The notes beneath the pieces are model-generated. The model was not told where the DNA came from and made no database searches. It worked only from the letters and a program-made list of their open reading frames with translations. Position numbers and translations under genes: made by a program. From Acidobacteriota bacterium (GTDB lineage: Bacteria > Acidobacteriota > Terriglobia > Bryobacterales > UBA6623), in assembly GCA_016125275.1 (NCBI GenBank), contig WGMB01000005.1, positions 253,001 through 317,000 of the forward strand: a stretch of DNA of 64,000 nucleotides. Reading direction: 5' to 3'. Shown here in pieces: positions 53,669 to 64,000 of the stretch. The number at the start of each line of letters is the position of its first letter. Within the stretch, counting starts at the first letter, position 1.

Positions 53669-54105
53669 ACTTGGAGCGCCACCTGGGGTACTGGCTGCGG
53701 CGAGTCTCCAACCATGTGTCGGGGGCGTTCGCGCGGAGCTTGCAGGCCAAGCGAACGTCCGTGGCGGAATGGGTGGTGCTTTGCCGTATCCGGCAGCGGC
53801 CCGGGATCACCCCGGGAGAGCTCGCCGAGGCTCTGGAGATGACGCGCGGGGCCGTCTCCAAGGTGCTCGACAAGCTCGATGCGAAAACGTGGATCGTTCG
53901 TTCGTCCAAACCGGACGACGCCCGCGTCCAACTGCTCGAGCTGACTCCCGAAGGCGAGCGGAGCCTCCCCGAGCTGGCCGCCATCGCGGACGAGAACGAC
54001 CAGCGGTTCTTCGGCGGGCTGGATGCCGATGAGATGGCCGCCCTGCGGCGGCTGCTCGAGAAGCTGACCGAGCTCCATCAAATCCGAGACGTTCCGATGG
54101 CGTAG
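53659..54105 (+). CDS. MarR-family transcriptional regulator
   Basis: A 148-residue winged-helix repressor (ERHLGYWLRRVSNHVSGAFA at the N-terminus; HTH ITPGELAEALEMTRGAVSKV; wing KPDDARVQLLELTPEG). MarR proteins respond to aromatic or oxidative signals by releasing DNA. The operator at 53631-53668 supports autoregulation. ATG 53659 is the first base that the promoter would transcribe. The following DUF1398 gene is 49 bp away and could be a target. Confidence 0.9.
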   Translation: METNLERHLGYWLRRVSNHVSGAFARSLQAKRTSVAEWVVLCRIRQRPGITPGELAEALEMTRGAVSKVLDKLDAKTWIVRSSKPDDARVQLLELTPEGERSLPELAAIADENDQRFFGGLDADEMAALRRLLEKLTELHQIRDVPMA

Positions 54106-54154
54106 CCTACCCCGCCGACTCGCCCCCCTCTTCCGAAAGCAAGGAGACCATCCG

Positions 54155-54574
54155 ATGAGCAAAGCGATTGAGAACTTGGAGTCCGCGCAGAAGCGCGCCA
54201 TGGCCGGCCGGCCCTCCAGCGGCGGCTTTCCCTATCTGGCCGAGGTCCTGCGCCGCGCCGGCGTGACGCGCAACGTTTGGACCCTGCCGGCTTGTCAAAG
54301 CCTCTATCTCACCGACCAAGGGCCGGTGGTGGTGCAGGGGACGCCGTTGGTCGCCGGCCCGGCGGACATCGCGTCATTTGATCGCGAGGCGCTGATTGCG
54401 GCTTTGCGCGCCGATCAAGAGGGTAGGAGCGCCTTCCCGGAGTTCCTGGCGGCGTCCTGGCGGGCCGGCGTGGTGGGCTATGACGTGGATTTGGAAGCCC
54501 GCACGGTCACCTACCGCGGCTGCAACGGAGAAGAGTATGTGGAGGCCTATCCCCTGGCCGAGGTTGACGGGTAG
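54155..54574 (+). CDS. DUF1398 family protein
   Basis: A 139-residue protein matching the DUF1398 pattern as I know it: an N-terminal helical region, FPYLAEVLRRAGVTRNVWTL, then FDREALIAALRADQEGRSAF and the C-terminal RTVTYRGCNGEEYVEAYPLA. Family function is unknown. AAGGAGACC precedes ATG 54155. It is likely to be regulated with or by the MarR gene just upstream, since no other promoter is apparent. Confidence 0.8.
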   Translation: MSKAIENLESAQKRAMAGRPSSGGFPYLAEVLRRAGVTRNVWTLPACQSLYLTDQGPVVVQGTPLVAGPADIASFDREALIAALRADQEGRSAFPEFLAASWRAGVVGYDVDLEARTVTYRGCNGEEYVEAYPLAEVDG

Positions 54575-54617
54575 CGCCGAAGCGGAGGCCCCGCCCTGGC
54601 TCGACCGCTATGATGAA

Positions 54618-54674
54618 ACAATGCGGGCGGGTGCGCGCGAGCCGCGAAATCAGCCCCGTTTCGACCCGCATTGT
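54618..54674 (+). promoter_or_regulatory. long hairpin upstream of metH
   Basis: ACAATGCGGG (54618-54627) pairs perfectly with CCCGCATTGT (54665-54674). A shorter nested stem CGGG/CCCG (54628-54631 with 54655-54658) lies inside. No U-run follows. The hairpin ends 35 bp before metH; it may regulate translation. It does not match the SAH or SAM riboswitch consensus I know. TATGAT at 54609-54614 may be a -10 box. Confidence 0.4.
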
Positions 54675-54709
54675 CCCGGAACTCCCCCGCGTTCACGCGC
54701 CGTATCGAC

Positions 54710-58543
<3,834 letters not shown>

Positions 58544-59639
58544 TCCTCGCCGTCGGGCTCGGACGCTTCCGCCAGGGCCCGCAGCAGCGCGCCGACAGCC
58601 CGGGCCTTGGCGAACGATTCCACCACGGTCTCCGGGCGCACCAACCCGAGCCCGCAGGTGGCGGTGACCATGGAGCGTGCCGCAAAGACCTCCGGGTCGC
58701 CGGCAACCGAGGCCAGGGTCAGCCAGCGCGCGAACAGCGCCCGCGGATCGACCGCCGCCAGGTCCTGCCAAGTGGGAATGAGCCCATAGGCGACCCTCCC
58801 GCCGTCGCGTACGAACGCCCGCGCGTCCGGGTCGCGAAAGAACTCCTCCAGCCCCTGGTGCGCGTCGAACGAGAGGATGTCCGGCTGGGCCCTGCGCATG
58901 CGGCCCAAGGGGCTCGCCGCGCAGCAGTGCAGGCCGGCGTAGGCGCCGCGGGCGCGGATTCCGTCCAGCACGGCCGCCACAGCCGCCAGCCGGCGCTCTT
59001 CGGAGACCAATCCGCCGGACGGCGCCGGCAGGCACAAAGCCGGCTCATCCACGAACAGCAACACCGGCGCCCCGCCGACGGCGAGACGTTCGATCTGCCA
59101 GCAAAGGATCTGCGAGACGTGAAACGCCACGGCGGCGAACAGCGCTGGATCGGCCAGGAACGGCCGCCCCTGGTGGAACAGGTACGCGGCCAGCGTGACG
59201 GGCCCTTCGATCTGGCCCTTGACCGCGCACGCCGACTCAAACCGGCCCGCGGCCAGCGCCGTCTGAAAGGCCGCGAAGCCGACGGCGTTCGCGGTGGTCA
59301 GCGCGCCGTCGCTGCGGTGCAGCGCTTCCACCACCCGGTCGATGCTTCCCTGCTTCACTTGGTAGCCGTACCCCTGGGCCCGCGGCTCCAGCCAGGGCGA
59401 CAGCGCATCGAGGCCTTGGCCCACGATGCTCTCGCGGTCCGACAGTCGCGGCAACTGCGGCCAGAACGGAACTTCGGGCGAGCACGCGGCGATGGCTTCA
59501 ACGGCCTCCGCGGGAGAGGTGAAGGGGAGGCTGCCGACGCCCGTGACCGCGCCGGCGGGCGGAAACTCGAGGCGTGGGGGGCGCGCTGCGGCCGTCGGCT
59601 GCACGCTCTCATTCTCGCGAATCGGTTGCCCGGCCCGCG

Positions 59640-60818
59640 TCACGCGGAGGCGCCCGCGAGCCGGTCCAAGATCGTCTCGACCTGCGCGTACCCGGACTCG
59701 AGCAGAAACGTGCGGGCGCGGCCGTAGCTCTTGGAGCCGATCAGATGGAACCCGGGTTCGCCCGATTCCAGGTCGGCGGGCCTGAGCTTCGGCGGCGACA
59801 GGCAGTCGGTCACATGAGTGAGAGCCTTGGCGAGGCGGGCGGCGCCTTCGGTGGCGGGCGCGATCTCGAGCGCGAGCTCGGAGAGGTACGACAGGTCGGG
59901 CCGGTAGCCGGTGAGGCCCACGACGGCGTCGACCGTCGCCGACCGCCCGCCGGAGAGCGCAACGTCCCAGCCGCCGTCAGGGTGAGGCGCGAAGGCCAAC
60001 ACCGAGGCGCGCCGCTCCACGCGCAGCCAGGGCGGCGGCTCGGCCGCCAGCGCATTGGCCCGGGCGGCCACCGCCTGGCGCTCGGGCAAGGGGTCCGGTG
60101 AGACCTCCACGCACGGCCGGCGGTGGAGCGAGCGGGTGGCCCACACCACGCGGGTCGCCGGCGCCCGTTCGGGCAGCGCGGCGAGCGTTCCCAGGGCGTT
60201 GGCGGCCGAGTGTCCGTGGCCGACCAGCAGGATGCGCCGGTCGCGGAGCCCCGGCCCGAGTGCATGCAGCGCGCCGAGGTCCCGGAGCAGGGCGTCGCCG
60301 AGGTGGCGTTCACCCGGGGCGGGGAGGCCTCCGGCGCCCACGGCGGCCGGATTGCGATAGACGCCGGACGCGTCGAGGACCGCTTCGGCCTCGAAGGTTT
60401 GCTCGCCGGTCGGCGTTTCGACCAGAACCCGGAAGGGACGCTCGGCGCGAATCGGGTGGCCGGCGAAGTCTCCCCGCGTCAGACCGGCCCGGCCCACGGC
60501 GACGACTCGATGCTTTTCTCGGACCCTGCCTTCCAGCGGCGCCGTCCTCGCCAGCGGCGCCAGGATGCGTTCCACAAACTTCGGGCCGGTCAGCAGGGCG
60601 TCATCGGGCGGCAAGCCGCCGGCAAGGATCGCACGGGCGCCCGGCGGCAGGTTCATGGCGAGCGGCGAGAAGAACCGCGTAGGGCCCCAGCGGCGCAGGG
60701 ACGCCCCGACTTCCTCGGACTCCAGGACCGTCACGTCCCAGCCCCGCCGGACGCCTCCCAACGCCGCCGCCAAGCCGACCGGCCCGGCGCCGATGACGAT
60801 CAGGCGCGGGCGGCTCAT
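59640..60818 (-). CDS. FAD/NAD(P)-dependent oxidoreductase
   Basis: A 392-residue two-dinucleotide-binding flavoprotein. The FAD site is VIGAGPVGLAAALG at the N-terminus, a second nucleotide site is LVGHGHSAANALGTL (about 205-219), and a conserved RWGPTRFFSPLAMNLPPGA follows the first. The order resembles flavin monooxygenases, including the ArsO-type proteins found in arsenic operons, but I cannot assign it to that group. ATGA overlap with the upstream AhpD-like gene and GTGA overlap with the downstream MetE-like gene show tight coupling. Confidence 0.85.
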   Translation of the reverse strand: MSRPRLIVIGAGPVGLAAALGGVRRGWDVTVLESEEVGASLRRWGPTRFFSPLAMNLPPGARAILAGGLPPDDALLTGPKFVERILAPLARTAPLEGRVREKHRVVAVGRAGLTRGDFAGHPIRAERPFRVLVETPTGEQTFEAEAVLDASGVYRNPAAVGAGGLPAPGERHLGDALLRDLGALHALGPGLRDRRILLVGHGHSAANALGTLAALPERAPATRVVWATRSLHRRPCVEVSPDPLPERQAVAARANALAAEPPPWLRVERRASVLAFAPHPDGGWDVALSGGRSATVDAVVGLTGYRPDLSYLSELALEIAPATEGAARLAKALTHVTDCLSPPKLRPADLESGEPGFHLIGSKSYGRARTFLLESGYAQVETILDRLAGASA

Positions 60819-61144
60819 CCCTGGCGCGTCAACGTGTTGAGCGTCTGCGCCCAGTGGGCGATGGTTCCGCCGCCGCGGATCACGGCCGCGACGTTGAGCG
60901 CCTCAGAGAGCTCCTCCGGGGAGCAGCCGGCGTCGGCGCACGAGGCCGCATAGGAATCAATGCAGTACGGCTCTTGGATGGCGTTGGCGACCGCGTAGGC
61001 GATGAGCTTCTTGGTCTTCGAGTCGAGAGCGCCGGGCTCCATCGTCTCCGCATACCACTTCAGAAAAAGCTCGAACAGCTTGGGATTGGTCTGGGCGATG
61101 TCGCCGAAGCGGGCGAGGTCTTCGGAGAGGTAATAACTCGGCAT
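60815..61144 (-). CDS. AhpD-like protein, arsenosugar-associated peroxidase family
   Basis: A 109-residue carboxymuconolactone-decarboxylase-fold protein. It resembles the family annotated as arsenosugar biosynthesis-associated peroxidase-like: YYLSEDLARFGDIAQ at the N-terminus, GALDSKTKKLIAYAVANAIQ, YCIDSYAASC and AAVIRGGGTIAH. The usual redox CPYC reads EPYC, so the first Cys is replaced by Glu58; Cys61, Cys69 and Cys74 remain. This makes a classical disulfide peroxidase mechanism doubtful. An AGGAGA site precedes ATG 61144. It follows the fusion gene by 55 bp. Confidence 0.82.
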   Translation of the reverse strand: MPSYYLSEDLARFGDIAQTNPKLFELFLKWYAETMEPGALDSKTKKLIAYAVANAIQEPYCIDSYAASCADAGCSPEELSEALNVAAVIRGGGTIAHWAQTLNTLTRQG

Positions 61145-61199
61145 GAAGTCTCCTTGAGAATGAAACGCGGGGGCAATGAAACGCGGACCGGAAGATCGG

Positions 61200-62738
61200 C
61201 TAATGGGCCGTGGCGCAAGCCGCGGCTGCTGCTGCGGCCGGATGCCTCGGGTCGACGGGCCGTAGGTCGCAGCCGTTCATCTCCTGGCTGATCTCCAGCG
61301 GTCCGTAGGCGAGCTCCAGCGGCCGCGTCCAGCGCGATCCCTCGGCCGGCGGGTAGATCCAACACTTCTCCGCCACCACCGCGTGGCAGCAGAAGACCGG
61401 GCGACCGCCGCCGCCCTGAAACTTGACCGGCCAGCCCACCCGGCGCGCGATTCCCGAGGCGTCTTCGAAGGCGGCGCGCACCAGCCCCATCTCGCGCCGC
61501 AGGTCGACGCCGAAGTGGTCCACGAAGGGCTTGCCGCGCGCCGGCTGCGGGTTCTCGTCGGGCTCGAGCTGGTCTTCTTCCGCCACCGGAATCGACGAGA
61601 AGATCAGGTTCAGCCCGCCCTCGAAGGCGTACTTGCAGTACCCGGTCCGGGCGTTTTCCTCGCGGCCGCCCAGGCCCAGGATGCGGTCCACCGGCAGGGC
61701 CGCCGTGTCGTCCACCTTCACGTGTACATGGACGCTGCTGGCCAAGCGCATCGCGCCAAAAAACGGGAAGGCCGGATCGAGCAGCAGCAAGGTCTCCTCC
61801 AGCTCCGGGCCGCTGAGCAGCCCCAGGGCCTCAAACTCCTGGAGCGTGGGCCGCCAGCGTTCGGCGTCCAGCAGTTCGGGAGCCCAGCGCGCCCGGCGGC
61901 CGGCGGACCCATTCCGGCTTTGCGAGCCGCGCAGCCAGCGGAAGCGTTCCGCTTGTGGCAGGCTGGCGACGCCGGTGTTCCAAACCCCGGTTCGGACGGG
62001 CTCCACGAAGACCGGCGCGATCCCCGCCTGCTCCATCTGCAACGCCCAAGCTTCGTGGTCATAGGCGACGCGGCGAATCTCGATCGACGGCGGCGCCTCC
62101 GCCGAGAGGCGCAGCATCGCGTAGTGCACCGCCGGGTCGCCGTCGTGATCCGGCTTTCCCACCACGCCGCAGTTGGCGGCAAACCGGCCGTCGCCCAGCA
62201 GGCGCACCCAGGGCAGGCCGGAGTGGGTGCAGACGAAGCCAACCACGCCGAACTGGTCGAGCCAGGCGTCCAAGCGCAGGTCGTCGAGCTCGGATTCGTA
62301 CAGGAACTCGCTCGTCTGTCCGGGGCTGCCGTGGCACAGCAACACCCGCCCGCCTTCCATCTCCACAACCTGCCGGTCCGGCCAAGTCGCCAGCCAGTCC
62401 CGTTCGGCGTCGCCCAGGGCGGCCGTCGCGATCTCAAAGGCCTCGCAACTGATCTTCTCGTCGTCCGGCGAGCTGTATCCGCAGCCGCAACTGGTGGAGC
62501 GAGCGACCGCCTGCTGCTCATGGTTGCCCGCCACGAACAGGTCGAAGCCTTCGCGAATCATCCCGACGACTTCGTTGCTGTGGCCGCAGCAGCCGATGCT
62601 GTCGCCCGTGAACGCCTTGAGGTCCGCCTGCAAGCCCTCGGCGTCGCGCAGACAGCTCCGCAACGCCGAGAGGTTGCCGTAGGCGCCGCCCATCACGGCA
62701 AGGGTTCGGGGAAAGATGCCTGGAGAGTTGGCGTTCAT
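61200..62738 (-). CDS. calcineurin-like phosphoesterase fused to ArsI/CadI-like VOC domain
   Basis: A 512-residue protein of two parts. Residues 12-250 follow a metallophosphoesterase pattern: GD at 45-46, GNHE at 71-74, HGSP at 136-139 and THSG at 171-174. The DxH motif reads GGAY (17-20) and the last His of GHxH is missing, so the first metal site looks lost while the second is kept. Residues 333-480 match the ArsI/CadI-type VOC fold: VHVHVKVDD (His337), VDHFGVD (His408) and FCCHAVVAEKCWIYP (Cys450, Cys451). The Glu that follows the last Trp in ArsI is Thr471 here. The protein is Cys-rich (C29, 50, 51, 84, 86, 98). It overlaps arsR by 4 nt. Confidence 0.75.
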   Translation of the reverse strand: MNANSPGIFPRTLAVMGGAYGNLSALRSCLRDAEGLQADLKAFTGDSIGCCGHSNEVVGMIREGFDLFVAGNHEQQAVARSTSCGCGYSSPDDEKISCEAFEIATAALGDAERDWLATWPDRQVVEMEGGRVLLCHGSPGQTSEFLYESELDDLRLDAWLDQFGVVGFVCTHSGLPWVRLLGDGRFAANCGVVGKPDHDGDPAVHYAMLRLSAEAPPSIEIRRVAYDHEAWALQMEQAGIAPVFVEPVRTGVWNTGVASLPQAERFRWLRGSQSRNGSAGRRARWAPELLDAERWRPTLQEFEALGLLSGPELEETLLLLDPAFPFFGAMRLASSVHVHVKVDDTAALPVDRILGLGGREENARTGYCKYAFEGGLNLIFSSIPVAEEDQLEPDENPQPARGKPFVDHFGVDLRREMGLVRAAFEDASGIARRVGWPVKFQGGGGRPVFCCHAVVAEKCWIYPPAEGSRWTRPLELAYGPLEISQEMNGCDLRPVDPRHPAAAAAAACATAH

Positions 62739-63055
62739 CGGGCTCCGGTCTCGATCTTGGTGAACTGAAGATTGCAGCAGCCGAGGTTGATGCCTCCGCC
62801 GGCGGCCTGCAGCGCAACGCCCTCGGCCAGCGCGTAGCGCACCGCCTTGCCGTCGCGATCGGCGACCACCAAGCCGGCGTCCCGCAGCACGCGCAGGTGG
62901 TGCGACAGTAGGTTTTGGGCGATCGGAACGCGCCGGTTGATCGCCTTCACGTTCTGCGGCCCGGCCAACAGGATCTCCATGACCGACAAACGCGTCGGGT
63001 CGGCGAGCACGGCCAGCTTCGTGGCGCAGTCGCCGGATGGATCGGATCGGCTCAT
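62735..63055 (-). CDS. ArsR/SmtB-family metalloregulator
   Basis: A 106-residue winged-helix repressor: LADPTRLSVMEILLAGP, recognition helix IAQNLLSHHLRVLRDAGLV and wing VADRDGKAVRYAL. Cys10 and the vicinal pair Cys93-Cys94 (LGCCNLQF) are present, and the usual ELCVCDL metal site of helix alpha-3 is absent. C-terminal vicinal cysteines of this kind bind As(III) in some ArsR proteins. It heads the five-gene operon, overlaps the next gene by ATGA, and has a canonical ATCAA-N6-TTGAT dyad over its promoter. Confidence 0.88.
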   Translation of the reverse strand: MSRSDPSGDCATKLAVLADPTRLSVMEILLAGPQNVKAINRRVPIAQNLLSHHLRVLRDAGLVVADRDGKAVRYALAEGVALQAAGGGINLGCCNLQFTKIETGAR

Positions 63056-63082
63056 CGTTCGATAAGTTGCTTCGAAGCCGAC

Positions 63083-63111
63083 ATCCTAGCTCCAATGGAA
63101 ATTGAAATCAA
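63083..63111 (-). promoter_or_regulatory. promoter of the ArsR-led operon
   Basis: On the minus strand TTGATT (63111-63106) is separated by exactly 17 bp from TAGGAT (63088-63083). Transcription would start near 63076, about 20 nt before the arsR-like ATG. The -35 box lies inside the operator. Confidence 0.6.
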
Positions 63112-63122
63112 CCGCCGTTGAT
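63107..63122. promoter_or_regulatory. ArsR-type operator ATCAAC-CGCC-GTTGAT
   Basis: A perfect 6+6 inverted repeat that reads ATCAA-N6-TTGAT, the dyad known for several ArsR proteins. It overlaps the -35 box of the operon promoter and lies 52 bp upstream of the regulator start, as expected for autorepression. Confidence 0.7.
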
Positions 63123-63226
63123 ATCTGGGCTGCGGCCGTTTCGGTCTGGTTTCGAACGTTCGCTCGGAGGCTGATTCTGGAACAAAATCGCAATGTACGG
63201 ACAATGAGACCAGCCCCGAACACGGT

Positions 63227-64000
63227 ATGAACGGGTTTCTACTGATCGCATTCCTGCTCGCAGCAGCCGCTCTGCCGGCCTCGGACGCCTCGCACGCCGA
63301 GTGGGAGAGGCAGCGCTTCGACGGCGGCGTGGAGCTCCATACGCTCTTCTCGGTGACGCCCGATCCGGCCGGAGGCGAGGCCGAGCGCACGCCTGTGATC
63401 AGCGTGCTGCGCGACACGCTGGGCGACGACGACCCCAACAACGACCGGCTGCGCTACGTCTGGCTGCTGGCCGGTCAAGAGCGCCGGGGCGTGATGAAGT
63501 GGCTCATCCCGGAGCCGGAGCTCGGGGACATGCCGAAGCCGTTGGTCGACTTGGCGGCGCCGGGCAAGGGCGTCTGGAAGACCGTGCTGCGGCGGGCCGT
63601 GCAAGCTTCGCTGCTCGATCCCAGCGGAGTCGGCGTGCGCATCTCCTCGCGCAGCTACTGGTCGGGCCGGCGGGCGTCGCGGACGGTGCGGCTCTATGAG
63701 GCCCTCTCGGTGATGCTCCTCCGCGAGCAAGCCTCCGCGCCGGGCGGCTTGACGGCCGAGCAGCGCAAGCAGGTCTTGGCGCGGACGTTTCTGGCGGACT
63801 CCACCTTGGGCGGGCTGGCGCCGGATTCGAGCCTCGACCGGATCGTCGAGCAGGAGCTCAGCGCAAGGCGCCAGTCGCTGGGCCGCAACTGGGAGCTGCT
63901 GCGCCAGCGGGCCGAGGAAGAGGGACTGATCTTCCAGCCGATCGGCATGGACGACGAGCCCGCCATCGCCGCGATGCTCTGGGTTTCTCGCGCCGACTTG
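63227..64000 (+). CDS. secreted hypothetical protein, partial
   Basis: The frame opens at ATG 63227 and runs to the window edge, 258 codons. The signal peptide is MNGFLLIAFLLAAAALPASD. The mature part begins HAEWERQRFDGGVELHTLF, has RLRYVWLLAGQE and a possible amphipathic helical stretch with EQELSARRQSLGRNWELL. No family is recognised. The gene diverges from arsR across 171 bp. It may belong to the same locus, but there is no evidence for that beyond proximity. Confidence 0.7.
   Translation, partial: MNGFLLIAFLLAAAALPASDASHAEWERQRFDGGVELHTLFSVTPDPAGGEAERTPVISVLRDTLGDDDPNNDRLRYVWLLAGQERRGVMKWLIPEPELGDMPKPLVDLAAPGKGVWKTVLRRAVQASLLDPSGVGVRISSRSYWSGRRASRTVRLYEALSVMLLREQASAPGGLTAEQRKQVLARTFLADSTLGGLAPDSSLDRIVEQELSARRQSLGRNWELLRQRAEEEGLIFQPIGMDDEPAIAAMLWVSRADL

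Noticed and set aside
54575-54709. SAH or SAM riboswitch ahead of metH
   Set aside because: No match to the known core sequence of the SAH riboswitch or the common SAM classes; only a generic stem is seen.

Overview
The window is high-GC bacterial chromosome, densely coded on both strands, and most likely from the Acidobacteriota, near the Bryobacterales/Solibacter group. This is inferred from the combination of Oar-like TonB receptors with an N-terminal carboxypeptidase-regulatory domain, a Planctomycete-type PSD1 cytochrome protein, a secreted sulfatase, a Tat-exported sugar isomerase/epimerase and a Tat-exported aldo/keto reductase, and a tol-pal cluster carrying two tolR genes. No rRNA gene or other direct taxonomic marker is present.

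Layout. 1-2955: the end of an integrated element, with a TonB-type receptor cut by the window edge, an excisionase-like HTH gene, and a tyrosine recombinase lying against the 3' end of tRNA-Gly(CCC). 3004-3799: two small envelope genes. 3800-7460: a second full-length TonB receptor behind a promoter, tandem repeats and a leader with five consecutive hairpins. 7543-10065: cysQ and recN. 10227-16031: tolQ-tolR-tolR-tonB/tolA-tolB-pal-cpoB, the trans-envelope machine. 16108-24723: ggt, larC, metG, a STAS-like protein and PSD1. 24720-30936: a PQQ-type beta-propeller protein, an M20 amidohydrolase, a SpoIIE-type phosphatase and a K+ channel. 30941-33206: nnr-tsaE-cupin. 33230-38554: sulfatase, nucleoside hydrolase, sugar isomerase, GGT-like protein. 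38558-44310: an AddAB-like helicase-nuclease pair. 44330-46957: an aldo/keto reductase operon and a small HTH gene. 47066-52845: a deacetylase-ACP-ketosynthase trio that recalls nodB-nodF-nodE, a PHP-type protein and an anchored beta-carbonic-anhydrase-like protein. 52882-54574: a MarR regulator and neighbours. 54710-58543: metH.

The most unusual locus is the minus-strand operon 63055 to 58507. It holds an ArsR-type repressor, a two-domain protein that fuses a calcineurin-like phosphoesterase fold to an ArsI/CadI-like VOC domain, an AhpD-like protein resembling the arsenosugar-associated peroxidase family, an FAD/NAD(P) oxidoreductase, and a stand-alone core MetE-like methyltransferase. Three of the four junctions overlap by 4 nt. 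A textbook ATCAA-N6-TTGAT repeat sits over the promoter. I read it as a candidate arsenic or organoarsenical response system. The gene content and operator are visible in the sequence; the substrate is inference.

Other points of interest are the structured TonB leader, genes whose start codon lies exactly six bases after a -10-like hexamer (probable leaderless mRNAs), a start codon held in the loop of a terminator-like hairpin, and a nucleoside hydrolase that appears to start at CTG.
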